Positions 23,845-31,441 of a stretch of DNA of 37,253 nt are shown here, piece by piece. Position 1 is the stretch's first letter. Each line of letters starts with the position of its first letter. The stretch is from Microcaldota archaeon (GTDB lineage: Archaea > Micrarchaeota > Micrarchaeia > Micrarchaeales > Micrarchaeaceae). The stretch spans positions 109,238 to 146,490 of the forward strand of contig JAJYYC010000002.1 in NCBI GenBank assembly GCA_021801385.1. The letters are read 5' to 3'. The position numbers and the translations under genes were made by a program. The notes beneath the pieces are model-generated. The model had not been told where the DNA came from. It did not search any database and saw only the letters and a program-made list of their open reading frames with translations.

Positions 23845-23976
23845 ATGTTTTATCAGGTAAAATCTGGTCTCCTGCTTCAAAAGGCCAACCTATGCGATCT
23901 GCTAGTCGTGCTTGTTGCAGAAACAATAATTTTCTTTTTAATCGCCAAATACTTGACAAGATGGAGAGAAACATAA
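23845..23976 (+). CDS. Possible 43-residue single-span membrane peptide
   Basis: A short frame from ATG at 23845 to TAA at 23976 starts 6 bases after the kinase-like gene. It encodes MFYQVKSGLLLQKAN, then a hydrophobic stretch (DLLVVLVAETIIFFLIAKYL, about residues 18-37) and a basic end TRWRET, a plausible one-span membrane peptide with positive-inside tail. I recognise no family. It may be a real small gene or chance; the coordinated position and the clean hydrophobic block are the only support. The remainder of this gap to the tRNA at 24028 shows nothing else. Confidence 0.35.
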   Translation: MFYQVKSGLLLQKANLCDLLVVLVAETIIFFLIAKYLTRWRET

Positions 23977-24027
23977 CTACATTAGGATGGCAGACTCATA
24001 GCTAAAACATATTGAAATATAAACATA

Positions 24028-24101
24028 CGCCCCTGCCGGGATTTGAACCCGGGTCACAGGCTCCGGAAGCCCGTATTCTATCCAAGCTATACTACAGGGG
24101 C
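24028..24101 (-). tRNA. tRNA-Arg (CCG)
   Basis: A 74-base cloverleaf on the minus strand: acceptor GCCCCTG (24101-24095) pairs with CAGGGGC (24035-24029), discriminator G at 24028. The anticodon stem CGGGC/GCCTG (one G:U) encloses TTCCGGA (anticodon CCG). T-arm CCGGG-TTCAAAT-CCCGG. No intron and no CCA. The helicase gene ends 7 bases upstream of its 5' end on the same strand. Confidence 0.94.
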
Positions 24102-24108
24102 ATGATTA

Positions 24109-26850
24109 TTAAGATGACCAATACTTCTTAGTCCTTATGAAATTCCTTTGCGCCTCAATCAGATCGATAAAGAAACTCTTCTCGTCTCTCCTTCTCATCA
24201 TTAGCGCACGCGCAGCAGTTGAAAGGCCTATCCCATAGACAGAGAGCGCTATCACAGCTTTAGGTCCATATCCGCTTATCAGATTCGAATAACGGACCGT
24301 CTCTCCATATATTTCAGCATCCTTCTTCGAGAGCCTCTTCCCTATTTTCCTTTTCTTCATCACCTCATCAAATTCATCTTTGTGAATTGATATTAGAGGG
24401 CTTCCGCACGATGCACATTCTATCTTTTCCATCTCATAAAGCTCCTTTAAGCTTCTCGTAAAACGGAATCCGCAGTAAGTGCATACCATATCTGCATCTC
24501 GTTTCATTATCGAATCCGCAAACGATTTCACCGCTTCACTGTTCGGAGCAAGCGGCGTCATAAACTCTTTTGCTCCATATGAATATTCAAGCAACGCGCG
24601 TGTAAGTTTCGAGGGCCCATCAAGTCTATGCACGACTATCTTTGTGGATTCATCTTGAAGCGACTTCACAAAACCGCTCACGCCTTGTATATCAAAATGA
24701 TTCTCCATAACATCTCTGATGGCTTCAACGTAGAGCGGTTTGCCTTCCATTAACGCTATCAGCCTTCTTGCCATGCTCTTTGATATGTTTGCATCTCTGT
24801 CTATAATGCCAAAAACCTTCGCGGCAGCTATAAACCTGTACCTGAAAACCTCTGTCTCTGAAACGGTTATAGAAAGCTCCTCCCTTAAATTCTCGAACTT
24901 CAACGATTTCAAGACCTTTGCTATCTCGTCAGCTCCAGTACCTTCAATGAGCAGCATATATGGGGTATTCTTTATGATCAATCTTCTGTTCTGGCTCTGG
25001 ATCCTGTGCGCTATGAGTTTTCCAAGAGTCTCATTGCCCAATGTGCCAAGCCACGTATATATGGCAACATAGCCTTCAAACGACTCAATAACGCAGCTTC
25101 TTCTACCGATCTTGTATTCAGAAGAAATCTCTCTAATGAATTCATGGATGGAAACTTTTCCTTCTGAATCAAGGTAGCCTAAATCTTTTGCCCCACCTGA
25201 AATAATGTCCAAAACGCCCTGAGCTACGTTGAAACTAACAGGCAAATCCTCACCTTCCCAGTCAGGTACAGAAGCTTCTACGTCTGTGCTTGGTTCCACA
25301 TACACAACATCTTTATCGATGCTAACAACCTTCCATGGGAGCCCCTTGGTTATGAACACCGAACCCTCGTCTATGCTCTCTGCCACAAAACGCTCATCTA
25401 GTAGCGATATTATCCGGTTGTCTATGAAGTTTTTGACGGTGAATTTCTTGACATCTGTAATGACGCTAAGGTGCCCATAATAATACATCTTTGTGCGCCT
25501 TCCAGGCGTTACTATATTTCCATCGAATCCTATCATGTGCTGCTCAGTCATAAACGATAACAGTTTTGTTAGTTCTTCATGCTTCAGGCCAGAATAAATC
25601 AGCGACCTAGATATGATCTCTTTTACTGCCATGATGTCAGTCCCTCCTGTATCTAGTGCGATTCCGCATATCTGGTTTGCTAGCACGTCAAGCGCCCCGT
25701 AATGCGGCCTCATCACCTCAAAAGCCCCACCTGCAACTTCTTTGCACACCGCAAGCGCCTCTATCGCGTCTATTGGATTGAGCGCTATGATTATGCCTCT
25801 CGGAACCGCGTCTACCCTGTGTCCGCTCCTGCCTGCGCGCTGAGCGAGCCTTAGCGCCTGCCTTGGCGATGCATACTGGACAACAAGGTCTATCGCTCCG
25901 ATGTCTATCCCAAGCTCAAGAGAGCTGGTCGCTATTATTGACCTTACGCTGCCGCTCCTGAACGCCTCCTCTACCCTTATGCGCTCGTTTCTATCGAGCG
26001 AGCTGTGGTGTACCCCTATGCCTCCAAAACTCAGTTCCTTATCCATCTGCACAAGCCGGCTTCCTACAAGTTCGACTACCTGACGTGTGTTCCCGAAGAT
26101 AAGGGTTCTCTTGTACTTGGATACTAGAGCCGAGACGCACTCAAGGCGAGCCGCAGATCGGTCGTCAAGATTGAATTTTTCCATAAATCCCTTTACCTTG
26201 CCGCTATGGTGCTTCGGGATTACCACCTCAAGATTCAGCTCTCTTCCAGTTCCAGACATTGCCACTTTGAACGGCCTGCTTCCGCATAAGTATCTTCCAA
26301 GAAGATCCGGATTACCGACGGTCGCACTTATGCCTATCCGCTGGTAATCTTTTATTGCTGCAAGCCTTTCAAGACCTACTGACAGCTGTGCACCCCTCTT
26401 CACGTGGTAGAGCTCATGTACTTCATCAACAACGACTGCTGATACGGATCTGAATGCCTTCCTGAACGCCGGATTGATAAGCATGCTCTGCAGCGTCTCA
26501 GGTGTAGTGACAATTACATCTGGAGGGTTGTCAGACTGCTTTTTGCGCACCCCCTGTGGCGTATCTCCATGTCTTACTCCTACCCTTAAACCGAGATGGC
26601 CGCAGAGAACCTCAAGTCGCTTCATCATGTCCCGATTCAGCGCCCTAAGCGGAGTTATATAAACAAGCTTTGTCCCTACACCTCCTGATTTTGATATTCG
26701 GTCAAGAATTGGCAGCAATGCTGCCTCTGTCTTCCCGTGGCCTGTCGGAGCAACAACCATGCAGTTTTGGCCGGAATTTATTACAGGTATTGCCTCTTTC
26801 TGTATATCGGTATAGGATCTTGACTTTAGAAAGAACTCGTATATATCTAT
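24109..26850 (-). CDS. Lhr-type superfamily 2 DNA/RNA helicase (non-canonical start)
   Basis: A helicase of about 913 residues. From the first canonical ATG (26760) the protein starts MVVAPTGHGKTEAAL, i.e. inside motif I, which cannot be complete. The same frame is open for 30 more codons and encodes a Q-motif-like SRSYTDIQKEAIPVINSGQN, so translation should begin upstream; the only candidates there are ATA codons (26850 or 26844), because no ATG, GTG or TTG occurs. Other motifs: VVVDEVHELY (DEVH box), TSSLELGIDIGAID and QRAGRSGHR, a C-terminal Cys4 zinc motif (CTYC ... CASC) and the YGIG/FFIDLIEAQ tail typical of archaeal Lhr-like proteins. It follows dtdA closely. Confidence 0.88.
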   Translation of the reverse strand: MDIYEFFLKSRSYTDIQKEAIPVINSGQNCMVVAPTGHGKTEAALLPILDRISKSGGVGTKLVYITPLRALNRDMMKRLEVLCGHLGLRVGVRHGDTPQGVRKKQSDNPPDVIVTTPETLQSMLINPAFRKAFRSVSAVVVDEVHELYHVKRGAQLSVGLERLAAIKDYQRIGISATVGNPDLLGRYLCGSRPFKVAMSGTGRELNLEVVIPKHHSGKVKGFMEKFNLDDRSAARLECVSALVSKYKRTLIFGNTRQVVELVGSRLVQMDKELSFGGIGVHHSSLDRNERIRVEEAFRSGSVRSIIATSSLELGIDIGAIDLVVQYASPRQALRLAQRAGRSGHRVDAVPRGIIIALNPIDAIEALAVCKEVAGGAFEVMRPHYGALDVLANQICGIALDTGGTDIMAVKEIISRSLIYSGLKHEELTKLLSFMTEQHMIGFDGNIVTPGRRTKMYYYGHLSVITDVKKFTVKNFIDNRIISLLDERFVAESIDEGSVFITKGLPWKVVSIDKDVVYVEPSTDVEASVPDWEGEDLPVSFNVAQGVLDIISGGAKDLGYLDSEGKVSIHEFIREISSEYKIGRRSCVIESFEGYVAIYTWLGTLGNETLGKLIAHRIQSQNRRLIIKNTPYMLLIEGTGADEIAKVLKSLKFENLREELSITVSETEVFRYRFIAAAKVFGIIDRDANISKSMARRLIALMEGKPLYVEAIRDVMENHFDIQGVSGFVKSLQDESTKIVVHRLDGPSKLTRALLEYSYGAKEFMTPLAPNSEAVKSFADSIMKRDADMVCTYCGFRFTRSLKELYEMEKIECASCGSPLISIHKDEFDEVMKKRKIGKRLSKKDAEIYGETVRYSNLISGYGPKAVIALSVYGIGLSTAARALMMRRRDEKSFFIDLIEAQRNFIRTKKYWSS

Positions 26851-26858
26851 TTAACCAC

Positions 26859-27632
26859 CTATACCCTCAATTGGTCGATTCCGACCGCATCAAGCGCCTT
26901 TATTATTTCTGATCTCTGCGCGCTCTTCAGGCTTTTCCACTCTATGAGCGCCTTAGTGGCTTTTGGAACGGACCTTTTTACTGCAGATTCAAGCATGTCT
27001 ATGTTTGCGCAGTGGTATTTTGGCATTATGTGGCCCAGCGCATACTTCGATTCGGCCGCTAGGGATGTGAACTTTTTCGGATAGTGGCCTGAGCCTATGC
27101 CTATGGCTGGCTCTCCGGATTCATCCGGTTCGAAGATTGAGCGGTTCAGCGCATTTGCTACGGCTGCGTACGCAGTTTCCTCAATAACATCAGGCCCGCC
27201 AGCTTCTATGAAAAAAGAAGGTGTTTCAACAGTCGGACCGTGATGGGTAGCCTCGTATGTGACCTCAAAACCAGCGCGCTTATTCATCTCCAGCGCCCTC
27301 AATGCGCAAGCCATGGCGTATGGTGCCGCCACGCTCAGCGTTTTAGGTTCCCCTCCATATTCGGCAGACTCGGACCAGTTGCCTGTCGCATGAACCGTTA
27401 ACGCCTTTACATTGTCTGCGCTCTTGTGCCTGCTCATGAATATCATCATGTCTGCGTCGAATCTTTTTGTCACATTTCCTGCTGTTATTATGCTTTGGGC
27501 CAGCTCTACAACCATTACTCCGTCACCGACGAAAGTTCTGTGGCCGTGCATTTCTGATTCCTCAAGTTCCATCACTCTGCAGACCGCATCTCCGATCCCT
27601 TTTGATATCGAGTCTGTGCTATCATAGAACAA
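26859..27632 (-). CDS. dtdA: D-aminoacyl-tRNA deacylase (DtdA/GEK1 type)
   Basis: Removes D-amino acids mis-attached to tRNA, using a zinc-dependent fold specific to Archaea and plants. Family segments are IFMSRHKSADNVKALTVHATGNW (about residues 63-85), EATHHGPTVETPSFFIEAGG and IGIGSGHYPKKFT, with the several histidines of the metal site. The start is TTG at 27632; the in-frame sequence upstream lacks ATG or GTG up to a stop at about 27680. It is divergent from the glycyl-tRNA synthetase gene across a 97-bp gap and lies immediately before the helicase, sharing its transcript. Confidence 0.9.
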   Translation of the reverse strand: MFYDSTDSISKGIGDAVCRVMELEESEMHGHRTFVGDGVMVVELAQSIITAGNVTKRFDADMMIFMSRHKSADNVKALTVHATGNWSESAEYGGEPKTLSVAAPYAMACALRALEMNKRAGFEVTYEATHHGPTVETPSFFIEAGGPDVIEETAYAAVANALNRSIFEPDESGEPAIGIGSGHYPKKFTSLAAESKYALGHIMPKYHCANIDMLESAVKRSVPKATKALIEWKSLKSAQRSEIIKALDAVGIDQLRV

Positions 27633-27729
27633 AACATACAGAAAAGCACCTTTACGATTATTAGTATGAACCAGAAGCTATAATACGCAGAATGTTGGTA
27701 AATAATACGACAAAACATCAGATGGTTTT

Positions 27730-29229
27730 ATGAAGAAACAGAACGTCGATGCGCTCGTGAATCTTGCGGCGAGGCGCGCAATTATACTGCCCGCATTTAA
27801 CATATACGGTGATATCGGAGGTTTCTATGACTACGGCCCGCTGGGTTTCAGGATAAAGAACAACATAGTTGGGGAATGGCGCCGCACGTTCATAGAGTCG
27901 CTCGGCAACTTGGAGGTCGAAACCACACTGATATCTCCGGCAGTTGTGTTTGAGGCATCGGGTCACCTGAAGAACTTCGCCGACCCGATAATAACATGCA
28001 AGAAGTGCTCCAAGAGCCATAGGGCGGACAAGCTTCTCGAGGAGCTCTATCAGAAGAGGAATGACCTTGAGAAGCTATCAGGGATAAAGAAAATGGACTT
28101 CAAGGAGATGGGTGCGGCTGTGGAAGCCGAAAAGATAAAATGTGACAGCTGCGGCGACCCGCTTAAAGCAGAAGTCAAAAGCTTCAACCTGATGATGGGC
28201 ACCAAGATAGGCCCTACCGGCGACCTTCAGGCATACATGCGGCCGGAAACCGCACAGGGAATATTCATGGACTTCAAGGCGATCCACAGGACAGGCGGCA
28301 TGAAGCTGCCGATTGCGATTGGGCAGATCGGCAAGGTGTTCAGGAACGAGATATCGCCGCGCAAGATACTGATACGCATGAGGGAGTTCACGCAGATGGA
28401 ACTCGAGTACTTCTTCGATCCAAGCGAAAAGGATTTCCAGATAAACAACAGGAAGCCGGATATGGGCAAGGCGCTCGGCACAAAGCTCAATTTCCTCTCA
28501 TCTGAACTTCAGGCGAGCGGAAAGGCGGAATACGAGCATATTTCGTTAAAGGAATGTGTTACGAAAGGATACATACCTAACGAGTTTATGGCGTATATGC
28601 TGTCAATAGAGGTTGGCTTCCTGGAACGCCTTGGATTCAAGCAGGAAGACATAAGGTTTAGGCAGATAGTGAAGGAGGAACTACCTCACTATTCTCTCGG
28701 GAACATAGACGTGGAGGCACGTTTGGATTCGGGCTTTGAAGAGATAATAGGCAACGCATATAGGACGGACTTCGACCTGAAAAACCACGAAAAGTACTCG
28801 AAAGGCGACATGTCGATTGTCAATGGGGAAAAGAAACTGGTGCCTCATGTGGTGGAGCTCAGTTTCGGACTTGACAGGATATTCTGGACCCTGCTTGCCA
28901 ACTCGCTCTACATGGATGACAAACGCGGATGGGAGGTTCTTGACACCAACAGAGTGGTTGCACCATACTCATATGTTGTGTTGCCGCTCCAGAAAGATGA
29001 AAAGCTAGAAACGCAGGCGCTCAATATATCAGACCAACTTACAAAGAAAGGGATAACGAACTATTATTCTGCATCAGGCAGCATAGGCAAGAGGTATGCC
29101 CGTGCGGACGAAACAGGTATACCGTATGCGGTGACAGCCGATTACCAGACCTTGGAAGACGGCACTGTTACGGTGAGGGACCGCGCCACCGCAGAGCAGA
29201 CAAGAAAGAAGATAAGTGAGATCGCATGA
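27730..29229 (+). CDS. glyS: Glycyl-tRNA synthetase (class II, alpha2 type)
   Basis: Charges tRNA-Gly. The 499 residues show class II motif 1 near the N-terminus (YDYGPLGFRIKNNIVGEWRR), a zinc-ribbon insertion with CKKC (about residue 93) and CDSC (about 139), motif 2 in GQIGKVFRNEISPRKILIRMREFTQMELEYF, motif 3 in ELSFGLDRIFWTLL, and a C-terminal anticodon-binding domain (APYSYVVLPLQKDEK ... DEKTGIPYAV-like ADETGIPYAV). This is the archaeal/eukaryotic GlyRS, not the bacterial tetramer. Its stop overlaps the next gene by 4 bases (ATGA). Confidence 0.96.
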   Translation: MKKQNVDALVNLAARRAIILPAFNIYGDIGGFYDYGPLGFRIKNNIVGEWRRTFIESLGNLEVETTLISPAVVFEASGHLKNFADPIITCKKCSKSHRADKLLEELYQKRNDLEKLSGIKKMDFKEMGAAVEAEKIKCDSCGDPLKAEVKSFNLMMGTKIGPTGDLQAYMRPETAQGIFMDFKAIHRTGGMKLPIAIGQIGKVFRNEISPRKILIRMREFTQMELEYFFDPSEKDFQINNRKPDMGKALGTKLNFLSSELQASGKAEYEHISLKECVTKGYIPNEFMAYMLSIEVGFLERLGFKQEDIRFRQIVKEELPHYSLGNIDVEARLDSGFEEIIGNAYRTDFDLKNHEKYSKGDMSIVNGEKKLVPHVVELSFGLDRIFWTLLANSLYMDDKRGWEVLDTNRVVAPYSYVVLPLQKDEKLETQALNISDQLTKKGITNYYSASGSIGKRYARADETGIPYAVTADYQTLEDGTVTVRDRATAEQTRKKISEIA

Positions 29230-30071
29230 GCGAAATTCAGGTAATGGACCTAAACATCATGCACACCATAGCTAGCGGCCAACCACTGACTTTTCATGCG
29301 GAATATGACAGTGGAGCAGGCATAGTAAAATACAACAATGGAACGCAGTTGGTCATGATTGAGCAGCGCGCAGCCCGAACAAAGGTACGGATAGAAGCGC
29401 GCGACCAAAACCAGGCGGCAATAGAGTTCTCAAAGCGCTTCAGGCTATCAGACAACATGAAAAAAATATACTCCGCGATAAACACCGATGCGTTCATGGA
29501 CTCCGCGATAAGTAATTATGGCGGCATGCGGCTCACGCTAAACGATCCGTGGGAGACAACAGTGTGTTTTATTCTCTCTCAGTATAACAATCTGAAGCGG
29601 ATAAGGAGGATAGTACTGGAGCTCAAAGAGAGGTACGGCGAGGCCTCAACTGACGGGAGTATCGCATTTCCTAAGCCGGAGCGCATAAAGGCGGCAAGCG
29701 AAGCAGAGCTCAAAGACTGCGGTATGGGATTCCGGGCCAGGTATATAAAGTCAGCGGCGGAGATGTGCACCGAAAATATTGATTTGCATGCGCTTACCGG
29801 AAAGGGTTACGATAATGTGAAATCGAACCTTATGGAGATATGCGGCGTGGGCGAGAAGGTCGCGGATTGCATAGCGCTTATGGGATACGGAGAACTTGAG
29901 GCATTCCCGATAGATGTTTGGGTCAAGAGAACGATGGAAAAGGTGTACTTTAAAGGGAGGGAGAAAAAGATAGACAAGCTAATGGATTTTGCAGAGGAGA
30001 AATGGGGTAAGAATAGAGGATACGCACAGCAGTACATATTCTGGAACGGAATGAACGTGGTGAAAAGATGA
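29226..30071 (+). CDS. ogg: 8-oxoguanine DNA glycosylase/lyase (OGG1 family)
   Basis: A 281-residue base-excision repair enzyme. The C-terminal helix-hairpin-helix-GPD domain reads EICGVGEKVADCIALMGYGELEAFPIDVWVKR, with catalytic Lys211 and Asp230 separated by 19 residues as in human OGG1 (Lys249/Asp268). The N-terminal ~95 residues form the extra beta domain of the OGG1 group. The start ATG overlaps the GlyRS stop, and the stop overlaps the translin start, so the three genes are one operon. The FILSQYNN segment before the catalytic domain corresponds to the family's damage-recognition N-x-x-I region. Confidence 0.9.
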   Translation: MSEIQVMDLNIMHTIASGQPLTFHAEYDSGAGIVKYNNGTQLVMIEQRAARTKVRIEARDQNQAAIEFSKRFRLSDNMKKIYSAINTDAFMDSAISNYGGMRLTLNDPWETTVCFILSQYNNLKRIRRIVLELKERYGEASTDGSIAFPKPERIKAASEAELKDCGMGFRARYIKSAAEMCTENIDLHALTGKGYDNVKSNLMEICGVGEKVADCIALMGYGELEAFPIDVWVKRTMEKVYFKGREKKIDKLMDFAEEKWGKNRGYAQQYIFWNGMNVVKR

Positions 30072-30628
30072 ACGAACTGAAACGCGAAATTGAATCGATC
30101 TCTGAAAAGCTCGCCGCCCGGCAGAACGCGTTCGATAAGGCCATGGATTTCTCAAGGAAGCTCGTAAGGATAGCGGCGCAATCGATTACAAACATGCACA
30201 ACGGCAAGGAAGAGGAAGCAAAGAAGAAGCTACTGGAAGCGAAACGTATAATGGAACGGATAATCGCCAAACCAGAGTTCTACTACCACACCATGCAGTC
30301 GATGCAGGAGTACGCTGAAGCCTCAATATTTTTCGGAATAAAGTTCGATAAGATGATGCTTAGCAGGGAAGATGTAGGGGTTCCAGAAGACGCCTATATA
30401 AATGGACTTATGGATACGGTCGGAGAGCTGAAGAGGGAGCTTGTCGAATCGCTATCGCAGGGGGATAAGAAAGAGGCCAAAAGGTACTACGTTTCGATGG
30501 TCGAAATTTTCGACGCGACGCGAGAGGTGCGGTTTGCAGAAGCGGTCTTACCAGGATTCAGGCGCAAGCAGGACGTGGCAAGAATACAGATAGAAAGTGC
30601 AGCATCAGAAATCCTAAGAAATAAGTAA
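30068..30628 (+). CDS. Translin-family protein
   Basis: A 186-residue all-helical protein of the translin/TRAX family, oligomeric nucleic-acid-binding proteins; archaeal members form an RNase-like octamer related to C3PO. Recognisable blocks are the ISEKLAARQNAFDKAMDFSRKLVR helix, the VPEDAYINGLMDTVGELKRELVESL segment near residues 106-130 and the C-terminal RRKQDVARIQIE helix. The start overlaps the stop of the glycosylase gene by 4 bases. Whether this protein has the acidic catalytic residues of the TRAX-like nucleases cannot be settled by eye. Confidence 0.85.
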   Translation: MNELKREIESISEKLAARQNAFDKAMDFSRKLVRIAAQSITNMHNGKEEEAKKKLLEAKRIMERIIAKPEFYYHTMQSMQEYAEASIFFGIKFDKMMLSREDVGVPEDAYINGLMDTVGELKRELVESLSQGDKKEAKRYYVSMVEIFDATREVRFAEAVLPGFRRKQDVARIQIESAASEILRNK

Positions 30629-30740
30629 AAGACACACAATAAAACATTAAATTAACTTGCCATTGAAACACCCACTCTCAATGTTGGCATAAATTAAATA
30701 CGCATAGTTTCTATTTTCCGCTACAGGTGGAATCAGCAAA

Positions 30741-30750
30741 CTTTTTATAC
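30741..30750 (+). promoter_or_regulatory. Putative TATA box of the LURP-one-like gene
   Basis: CTTTTTATAC is centred about 33 bases before the ATG at 30780. The 12 bases ending in that ATG (30771-30782, GATGGTTTTATG) are identical to the bases at the start of the GlyRS gene (27721-27732). Confidence 0.45.
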
Positions 30751-30779
30751 CTGAGCATTAAACATTACACGATGGTTTT

Positions 30780-31436
30780 ATGGCAGACGATCCGGCATTT
30801 TCGCTTGACAAGTATGTGGTTGAACGGGACAGGATTTTAACCGTGCACCTAAACCTGGACTTTAAGGATGAAAAAGGCAACATTATGCTGCAGACCAAGT
30901 CTAAATTGATGGTCACCCAGCAGAACCTTCAGACACCAGATGGCCATGTCTTATGTGCTGTTACTCATAAGATGTTGAGCTTGATGCCCACATACCAGAT
31001 ACATGACGGGGGCGTAGACGGTCCAGTAAGTGCCATAGTAAAGGAGAACTTCACGATCAATCCGATGCTAAATTCAATAAATATAGAGGACGGCTCAGGC
31101 AACATCATAGCGGTTGCCAATGGAAACATTTTTGGTTTTGAGTTCACTGTCAGCACACCAGACGGCACAAACGTAGCCACAATAACAAGGAAATTCTCGT
31201 TTGCGAATTTCAAGGACATGATAGACATGGCGAAGAACCCTTACATGATCACAATCTCAAACCGATCAATTCCAATGAATGCGCTGTTCGGGTTTTTCAT
31301 AGTGATTGAGCTTCTCGCGGCAAAGTCAAACCAGGGCGGAATAAACATGGGCGGGTTCGGTATGGGTCCCGGCTTCGGCGCACCGGGAGGCATGGTAGGC
31401 GGAGGATTCCACGGTGGAGGCGGCGGACATAGGTAA
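30780..31436 (+). CDS. LURP-one-related (Tubby-like fold) protein with Gly-rich tail
   Basis: A 218-residue protein. Residues about 5-180 show alternating beta strands with the LOR/scramblase-like pattern (LDKYVVERDRILTVHLNLDFKDEKGN, VTHKMLSLMPTYQIHDGG, VANGNIFGFEFTVSTPDG, ATITRKFSF), ending in a helix MNALFGFFIVIELLAAK that would be the central helix of the barrel. Residues 184-218 form a tail of Gly, Met, Phe and His (GGFGMGPGFGAPGG ...). Function of archaeal members is unknown. The gene is alone, converging on the kelch gene with a 5-base gap, and has its own TATA-like box. Confidence 0.72.
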   Translation: MADDPAFSLDKYVVERDRILTVHLNLDFKDEKGNIMLQTKSKLMVTQQNLQTPDGHVLCAVTHKMLSLMPTYQIHDGGVDGPVSAIVKENFTINPMLNSINIEDGSGNIIAVANGNIFGFEFTVSTPDGTNVATITRKFSFANFKDMIDMAKNPYMITISNRSIPMNALFGFFIVIELLAAKSNQGGINMGGFGMGPGFGAPGGMVGGGFHGGGGGHR

Positions 31437-31441
31437 ATATG

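Noticed and set aside
26845-26865. Programmed frameshift from a short GTG-started frame (26858) into the helicase
   Set aside because: GTG GTT AAA TAG would need a -1 shift at GTTAAAT, but the re-pairing needed at both codons is poor, so a non-canonical start or a sequence error is simpler.
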